Part shown: in pieces, positions 5,535 to 10,386 of the stretch
Position numbering within the stretch: position 1 is the stretch's first letter
Layout of the letters: each line of letters starts with the position of its first letter
From: an uncultured Prevotella sp.
GTDB taxonomy: Bacteria > Bacteroidota > Bacteroidia > Bacteroidales > Bacteroidaceae
Direction of reading: 5' to 3'
Length of the DNA: 10,386 nt
Assembly: GCA_900547085.1 (NCBI GenBank)
Contig: URFI01000067.1
Coordinates: 1-10,386, forward strand
Program-made: the position numbers and the translations under genes
The notes under the pieces: model-generated
Told to the model about the DNA's origin: nothing
What the model saw: only the letters and a program-made list of their open reading frames with translations
Database searches by the model: none

Positions 5535-6050
5535 ATGAATATGAAACCATTAGTAAGCATCATCATGGGTAGCACAAGCGATCTCCCAGTCATGGAGAAA
5601 GCATGTAAGTTTCTGAACGACCTGAAAATACCCTTTGAAGTAAACGCTTTGTCGGCTCACCGCACGCCCGCTGCCGTTGAAGAGTTTGCCAAAGAGGCCG
5701 CAAACAGAGGTATCAAAGTAATTATAGCCGCTGCCGGAATGGCTGCTGCACTGCCTGGCGTGATTGCCGCCAACACCACATTGCCCGTCATCGGCGTTCC
5801 TATTAAAGGAATGTTAGACGGCTTAGACGCCATGCTCAGCATCATACAGATGCCACCGGGCATTCCAGTTGCCACGGTAGGGGTTAACGGTTCCATGAAC
5901 GCTGCTATCCTTGCGGTGGAAATGTTGGCACTGACAGACGAAGCGATTGCGCAAAAAATCAAAGATCATAAAGCAGGATTGGGCGCCAAAATCACAAAAG
6001 CAAATGCTGATTTGGCAGCAATAAAAGATTACGAATACAAGACTAACTAA
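5535..6050 (+). CDS. purE: N5-carboxyaminoimidazole ribonucleotide mutase (PurE, class I type)
   Basis: 171 residues, close to the usual 160-170. PurE converts N5-CAIR to CAIR in purine synthesis and works in the cytoplasm as an octamer. Seen: GSTSDLPVM (12-20) for the phosphate-binding loop, SAHRTP (40-45) with the key His42, the class I stretch LPVIGVP (83-89), and MLSIIQMPPGIPVATV (100-115). The usual AGGAAHLPG appears here as AGMAAALPG (67-75), so a His conserved in E. coli PurE is Ala72. The rest of the fold and catalytic region is intact, so I expect an active enzyme. Class I PurE normally works with PurK, which is not in the window. Met at 5541 is an alternative start. ispG begins 15 nt after the stop, so the two are almost certainly in one transcript. 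Confidence 0.95.
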   Translation: MNMKPLVSIIMGSTSDLPVMEKACKFLNDLKIPFEVNALSAHRTPAAVEEFAKEAANRGIKVIIAAAGMAAALPGVIAANTTLPVIGVPIKGMLDGLDAMLSIIQMPPGIPVATVGVNGSMNAAILAVEMLALTDEAIAQKIKDHKAGLGAKITKANADLAAIKDYEYKTN

Positions 6051-6065
6051 GAGAAACGTGTACTC

Positions 6066-7913
6066 ATGACAGATCTTTTTAATTATCAACGCCGTAAATC
6101 GAACGTAGTACATGTAGGTAATATCGATATGGGTGGCGATAATCCGGTACGCATTCAGTCGATGACCACAACCGACACGAATGACACACAGGCGTGCATT
6201 GAGCAGGCAGAACGCATCATTCAGGCTGGTGGAGAGTTGGTACGACTCACCACACAGGGTAGGAGAGAGGCCGAAAACCTGAAGAACATCCATGACGGAT
6301 TGCATGCCAAAGGATATGAAACACCATTGGTAGCCGACGTTCACTTTAATGCTAACGTGGCTGACGTGGCTGCACAGCATACCGAGAAGGTTCGTATCAA
6401 CCCGGGAAATTATGTAGATCCCGCCCGAAAGTTCATCCAATTAGAGTACACGGACGAAGAGTATGCGCGCGAACTCAAAAAGATTGAAGACCGCTTTGTA
6501 CCTTTTCTCAATATTTGTAAAGCCAACCACACCGCCATTCGCATAGGGGTAAACCACGGATCGCTATCGGATAGAATACGAAACCGATACGGTGACACGC
6601 CCGAAGGCATTGTAGAAAGCTGCATGGAGTTTCTTCGTATCTGCAAAAAACAGCAATTTGATAATGTCGTTATCTCCATCAAGTCAAGCAATACAGTAGT
6701 GATGGTGCAATCAGTGCGCTTGCTTGTCGACACAATGGACAAGGAAGACATGCACTATCCCTTACACCTTGGCGTGACAGAAGCTGGAGAAGGCGAGGAC
6801 GGACGCATCAAGAGCGCGGTGGGAATCGGTGCCTTATTGGCAGATGGCATCGGAGACACCATCCGTGTATCGCTTTCTGAAGAACCCGAATGCGAGATAC
6901 CTGTGGCCAAACACTTGATAGATTACGTCGCAAAGCGTGCCGGACACCTGATGATTCCAGCAGAACCCAACAAACACTTCAACTATCTTCGACCTGAAAG
7001 GCGTAAAACACGTGCAATTGGCAACATCGGTGGAAGCAACGTACCCATTGTCATTACTTCGAATGAAGGCTGCAAGGCCGATTACATTTACGTGGGAAAC
7101 CAAGTTCCTAAATATGCGGAAGACCGGAAATATATCGTTGATTACAGCGAATATCACGGCGAAAAACATACCTATCCCATCTTTCCAGCCATGGCTATGC
7201 CATTCATTGGTAGCATGAAGTCGGACATCAAGTTCCTTGTGTTGCAGTTCGGAACGCCTACAGAGGAATATGTTGCGTGCCTGAAAGCCCATCCCGAGAT
7301 TGTTGTGGTGTGCATGAGCAACCACCAAAACAGGGTAGGAGACCAGCGAGCACTGGTTCATGAGATGATGAACAACGGTGTGTCCAATCCCGTAGTCTAC
7401 GCTCAAATGTACCGTCATGATGAGAAAAGCGACTTCCAACTGGACGCATCAGCCGACATGGGCGCATTGATGATAGACGGATTGACGGATGGTATCTGGC
7501 TCATGAACGACGGAAAACTGTCCGATAGCGTATTGGAAGACACGGCATTCAATATCTTACAGGCAGGAAGACTGCGCATGAGCAAAACCGAATACATCAG
7601 TTGTCCGGGCTGTGGACGCACCTTATACGACCTGCAACAGACCATTGCGCGCATTAAAGACGCCACAAAAGAGATGAAAGGCCTCAAGATTGGTATCATG
7701 GGATGCATTGTCAACGGGCCTGGAGAGATGGCTGATGCCGATTATGGTTATGTAGGTGCCGGCCCAGGAAAGGTTTCTTTGTACAGAAAACAAACTTGTG
7801 TGGAGAAAAACATTCCTACGGAAGAAGCGGTAGAACACTTGCTGAAACTCATCCATGAGGACCAGAAAACGGCCAAATCAGCAGCTGGACCAACCGCATC
7901 ACTACTGACTTAA
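6066..7913 (+). CDS. ispG: 4-hydroxy-3-methylbut-2-en-1-yl diphosphate synthase, long form (IspG/GcpE)
   Basis: 615 residues. IspG reduces methylerythritol cyclodiphosphate to HMBPP, the next-to-last step of the MEP isoprenoid pathway, using a [4Fe-4S] cluster. Seen: an N-terminal TIM-barrel region (about 1-290, starting RRKSNVVHVGNIDMGGDNPV and continuing PVRIQSMTT), a middle part of roughly 200 residues absent from the ~370-residue E. coli type, and a C-terminal cluster domain. Cluster ligands are Cys513 and Cys516 (SCPGCGRT) and Cys547 (GIMGCIVNGPGEM), with Glu554 as the fourth conserved residue. Known: the three-domain form with the A* insert occurs in plants, Chlamydiae and Bacteroidetes. 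All key residues are present, so it should be active. It closes the plus-strand block and faces the convergent rnc. Confidence 0.97.
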   Translation: MTDLFNYQRRKSNVVHVGNIDMGGDNPVRIQSMTTTDTNDTQACIEQAERIIQAGGELVRLTTQGRREAENLKNIHDGLHAKGYETPLVADVHFNANVADVAAQHTEKVRINPGNYVDPARKFIQLEYTDEEYARELKKIEDRFVPFLNICKANHTAIRIGVNHGSLSDRIRNRYGDTPEGIVESCMEFLRICKKQQFDNVVISIKSSNTVVMVQSVRLLVDTMDKEDMHYPLHLGVTEAGEGEDGRIKSAVGIGALLADGIGDTIRVSLSEEPECEIPVAKHLIDYVAKRAGHLMIPAEPNKHFNYLRPERRKTRAIGNIGGSNVPIVITSNEGCKADYIYVGNQVPKYAEDRKYIVDYSEYHGEKHTYPIFPAMAMPFIGSMKSDIKFLVLQFGTPTEEYVACLKAHPEIVVVCMSNHQNRVGDQRALVHEMMNNGVSNPVVYAQMYRHDEKSDFQLDASADMGALMIDGLTDGIWLMNDGKLSDSVLEDTAFNILQAGRLRMSKTEYISCPGCGRTLYDLQQTIARIKDATKEMKGLKIGIMGCIVNGPGEMADADYGYVGAGPGKVSLYRKQTCVEKNIPTEEAVEHLLKLIHEDQKTAKSAAGPTASLLT

Positions 7914-7942
7914 ATACTTATCTACATGAATTAAAAAGGACG

Positions 7943-7988
7943 ATACATGCTCGCTGCCGACAGATACGCCGACAGCGAGCAGCCGTAT
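7943..7988 (-). terminator. Hairpin between convergent ispG and rnc, likely rnc terminator
   Basis: Arms TGCTCGCTG (7948-7956) and CAGCGAGCA (7973-7981) form a perfect 9-bp stem with a 16-nt loop. A further 4 bp (ATAC 7943-7946 with GTAT 7985-7988) can form across a small internal loop. On the minus strand, a TTTTT run (7933-7937 region) follows about 5 nt after the extended stem, as expected for intrinsic termination of fabF-rnc. The plus side has no T-run, so it is a poorer terminator for ispG. The loop holds a direct repeat, GCCGACAG, at 7956-7963 and 7968-7975. Confidence 0.55.
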
Positions 7989-8005
7989 GCACGCTACTGA
8001 CATAG

Positions 8006-9058
8006 CTATTCATTCAAGAAGGCTTCTTCTTCGGCCTTGGCAATGATTTCCTCATCGCTCATTCTTTGAGCGCTTATATCGTCTAAATGTAGCTCATCAA
8101 TCTCATCTACCAAGTTGGAGATAACGGGTGATTCTTCACGAACCTCGTCTTGTGACTCCGTAAAGACCTCTTCCTGGAAGGGTGATTCGTGCTTTTGTAC
8201 CGGTAGGTCATCGCTCTTCACCACGATGAAATCATCCTGTGGATGCGTATCCGGCACAATTACAACCGGCTCTTCTTCCATCTTGGTGCGGTTGGTCTTG
8301 GCAGCAAACACCTCATCGATGAACTGTGGCTTACGCTTCAGTTGCTCCAACGTGAGCTTACTGGCCAGCTGTTGACTCTCTTTTTTGCTGAATCCCTCAC
8401 CAAAACACCCCTCAATTCCTTCCAATTCGGCTGCATACTTAAAGACCGGGTTACCGTTTTTATCCTGCCCTTGATTCAACAGCTTGAAGTTAATCTTCAC
8501 CTTGTTTTTCTGGCTCCATTCAATCAGCTTACTCTTGAAATTCACTTCCTTGTAAGCCACCTTATCGATGTTGAGCATTTCCTTCAAGATACGGTCTTTC
8601 ATGAAGCGCATGCAAGCATCATAACCACGATCCAGATAGATGGCACCCACAAGCGCTTCGAACGCATTTCCGCCCATATAACTGTTATGAGAGGCGTTGC
8701 GTCCGCTACTAAGGATGAGCTTGCAAATACCCATCTCATTGGCCAACTTGTTCAAAGTGCTGCGTTGAACCAGCTTACTGCGTGTGTTGGTGAGAAATCC
8801 CTCACGCTTACCGGGAAAATGCTCGTACACGATATGCCCTACGGTAGCATCGAGAATGGCATCGCCGAGAAACTCCAAACGCTCGTTATTCACGGGTTTG
8901 CCCTTGGCATTGCGACGCATGACGCTCTTATGCATCAAGGCCAATTTGTAATAACTGATATCGTGTGGATAGAAACCGATGATACGGTATAAAGACGAAT
9001 AAAGCTCCCTCTCACGACGGAAGGGGAGCTTTATCCGATCGAGAATATTACTCAGCAT
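8006..9058 (-). CDS. rnc: Ribonuclease III with long acidic C-terminal tail
   Basis: 350 residues against about 226 in E. coli. RNase III cuts double-stranded RNA in rRNA processing and RNA decay and acts as a homodimer with Mg2+. Seen: the RNase III signature NNERLEFLGDAILD (57-70), a second active-site segment GGNAFEALVGAIYLDRG (129-145) with the essential Glu134, and a double-stranded RNA-binding domain at about 173-241 (NFKSKLIEW; KKESQQLASKLTLEQL). Odd points: Asn131 stands where E. coli has Asp114, one of the metal ligands, and residues 242-350 form an Asp/Glu-rich, probably disordered tail with no domain I recognise. The Asn may be usual in this phylum. The start overlaps the fabF stop by 11 nt, which indicates translational coupling. 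Confidence 0.95.
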   Translation of the reverse strand: MLSNILDRIKLPFRRERELYSSLYRIIGFYPHDISYYKLALMHKSVMRRNAKGKPVNNERLEFLGDAILDATVGHIVYEHFPGKREGFLTNTRSKLVQRSTLNKLANEMGICKLILSSGRNASHNSYMGGNAFEALVGAIYLDRGYDACMRFMKDRILKEMLNIDKVAYKEVNFKSKLIEWSQKNKVKINFKLLNQGQDKNGNPVFKYAAELEGIEGCFGEGFSKKESQQLASKLTLEQLKRKPQFIDEVFAAKTNRTKMEEEPVVIVPDTHPQDDFIVVKSDDLPVQKHESPFQEEVFTESQDEVREESPVISNLVDEIDELHLDDISAQRMSDEEIIAKAEEEAFLNE

Positions 9059-10310
9059 ATTTCTTGAATACTACGCAAGCGTTATGTCCACCAAACCCGA
9101 ACGTATTACTCAATGCTACACGTACCTCACGCTTCTGAGCTTGGTTGAACGTATAGTTCAGTTCGTAATCAATTTCAGGGTCTTTGTCATCCTCCTCATG
9201 ATTGATAGTGGGAGGAATGATGCCGTCCCGAACGGCCAACACACAGGCCATAGCCTCTACAGTACCTGCTGCACCCAGCAAGTGGCCAGTCATACTCTTG
9301 GTAGAACTGATATTCAATTTGTATGCATGGTCACCAAACACATCCTTGATGGCTTTAACCTCAGAGATATCTCCAACAGGTGTAGAAGTACCATGCACAT
9401 TGATGTAATCAACATCTTCAGGCTTCAGACCAGCATCTTCTAATGCTGCGGTCATCACCAGCTTAGCACCAAGACCTTCCGGATGGCTGGCCGTGATGTG
9501 ATAAGCGTCGCCACTGGCACCCTCACCAATCATTTCGGCATAGATTTTGGCACCGCGCGCCTTCGCATGTTCCAACTCTTCAAGAATCAAACAACCTGCT
9601 CCCTCGCCCATGACGAAACCGTCACGACTGGCACTGAACGGCCGTGAAGCATGTTCAGGGTCGTCATTACGCGTTGACAACGCATGCATGGCGTTGAATC
9701 CACCCACACCACTGGCCGTAATGGCTGCCTCGGCACCACCTGAAACGATGATGTTCGCCTTGCCCAGACGAATGAGATTGAATGCATCTGACAAGGCTGT
9801 GCTCGAAGAAGCACACGCACTGGTTGTGGTATAGTTGGGACCATGAAATCCAAAGTGAATGGAAATCTGTCCGGAAGCGATGTCGGCAATCATCTTAGGA
9901 ATGAAGAATGGGCTGAATTTAGGGCCGTTTTCATTATTCAAGGCATAATACGAAACCTCTTCTTCGAAGGTCTTAATACCCCCGATACCCACACCATAGA
10001 TGACACCAATACGGGTTTTATCTTCTTTTTCCAAATCAAGTCCAGCATCTTTTACACCCTGCATGGCCGAAATCATGGCCAACTGAGTGTAGCGATCCAG
10101 CTTGCGTACGGCCTTTCTATCAATGTAATCGTTGATATTCAGGTCTTTTACCTCACAAGCAAACTGTGTCTTGAAGTTGGAAGTATCAAATAATGTAATA
10201 GGAGCAGCACCACTCTTACCTGCCAACATGCTTTTCCATGTTTCTTCAGGCGTATTGCCAATAGGTGTCACGGCACCAAGTCCTGTTACTACTACTCTTT
10301 TTAATTCCAT
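9048..10310 (-). CDS. fabF: Beta-ketoacyl-ACP synthase II
   Basis: 420 residues, near the usual 410-420. FabF condenses malonyl-ACP with acyl-ACP in the cytoplasmic type II fatty acid synthase. Seen: N-terminal RVVVTGLGAVTPIG (5-18); nucleophile Cys166 in TTSACASSS (162-170); His306 in NVHGTSTPVGD (304-314); Lys338 and His343 in STKSMTGHLLGAAG (336-349); and the C-terminal loop SNTFGFGGHNA (401-411). The Cys-His-His triad identifies an elongating KAS I/II rather than FabH. The start is preceded by an AT-rich leader with no Shine-Dalgarno. In related genomes acpP usually lies just upstream; the 76 nt remaining in the window do not encode its C-terminus. rnc follows with an 11-nt overlap. Confidence 0.96.
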   Translation of the reverse strand: MELKRVVVTGLGAVTPIGNTPEETWKSMLAGKSGAAPITLFDTSNFKTQFACEVKDLNINDYIDRKAVRKLDRYTQLAMISAMQGVKDAGLDLEKEDKTRIGVIYGVGIGGIKTFEEEVSYYALNNENGPKFSPFFIPKMIADIASGQISIHFGFHGPNYTTTSACASSSTALSDAFNLIRLGKANIIVSGGAEAAITASGVGGFNAMHALSTRNDDPEHASRPFSASRDGFVMGEGAGCLILEELEHAKARGAKIYAEMIGEGASGDAYHITASHPEGLGAKLVMTAALEDAGLKPEDVDYINVHGTSTPVGDISEVKAIKDVFGDHAYKLNISSTKSMTGHLLGAAGTVEAMACVLAVRDGIIPPTINHEEDDKDPEIDYELNYTFNQAQKREVRVALSNTFGFGGHNACVVFKKYAE

Positions 10311-10386
10311 TGATTGAATAAAAAAAATTGATTAAAGGCTGGTTCTATAAATTACCACCGCACATAGTCATCAAATGTTTATGAAA

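Noticed and set aside
5823..6440. 205-codon minus-strand ORF across the purE-ispG junction
   Set aside because: It is antisense to two confidently assigned genes, with no promoter or domain.
8243..8992. 249-codon plus-strand ORF antisense to rnc
   Set aside because: It is fully antisense to well-conserved RNase III domains and has no recognisable features of its own.
1..10386. Sigma-54 (-24/-12) promoters, tRNA or rRNA genes, CRISPR arrays
   Set aside because: By eye I found no TGGCAC-N5-TTGC type site in an intergenic region, no cloverleaf and no regularly spaced repeats; partial TGGCA matches lie inside coding sequence.
10311..10386. C-terminus of acpP upstream of fabF
   Set aside because: All three minus-strand frames are unlike acyl carrier protein and hit stops; the 76 nt look like an AT-rich leader.

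Overview
The window looks like a chromosomal segment from a Bacteroidales bacterium, most likely Prevotellaceae. The evidence is the long IspG form with a central insert, the gene order rpoN / PAP2-like / purE / ispG, fabF followed by rnc, a periplasmic histidine acid phosphatase, TonB-receptor sequence, and promoters of the Bacteroidetes type (-33 TTG or TTTG, -7 TAnnTTTG) with almost no Shine-Dalgarno signal. The genus assignment is inference; no rRNA gene or other phylogenetic marker was compared.

Left part (1-1016), accessory-like, minus strand. A small secreted His/Cys protein lies upstream of what remains of a TonB-dependent outer-membrane receptor. The receptor reads as signal peptide plus the beginning of the plug domain, then loses its expected sequence near position 55 and stops at position 7. 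Between the two genes is a pair of adjacent imperfect 66-68 bp repeats. The second copy ends in a good promoter pointing right, away from the receptor. Beyond it are five tandem heptamers that form the 3' end of the small secreted gene.

Centre-left (1017-2485). A secreted clade-2 histidine acid phosphatase is on the minus strand. A divergent promoter pair separates it from the plus-strand block. The phosphatase promoter matches the Bacteroidetes consensus and fixes the gene start at 2309.

Centre (2486-7913), plus strand, five genes in a row. They are a conserved-looking protein of unknown function that I read as an internal duplication with an HTH-like segment in each half, sigma-54 (rpoN), a degenerate PAP2-type membrane protein, purE and ispG. 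The rpoN stop and the membrane-protein start are bridged by two tiny ORFs joined by ATGA start/stop overlaps, and a perfect 8-bp hairpin precedes the membrane-protein start. Sigma-54, purine synthesis and isoprenoid synthesis have no obvious biochemical link, so I take this as a conserved housekeeping cluster rather than a pathway.

Right part (7914-10386), minus strand. fabF overlaps rnc by 11 nt, and the pair ends at a hairpin shared with the convergent ispG. RNase III carries a long acidic C-terminal tail and an Asn where the E. coli enzyme has a metal-binding Asp.

Most of the window is ordinary core metabolism. I see no clear new multi-gene system. The best second-look items are the internally duplicated HTH-like protein, the micro-ORF relay after rpoN, the promoter-bearing tandem repeat, and the small His/Cys secreted protein beside a broken TonB receptor.
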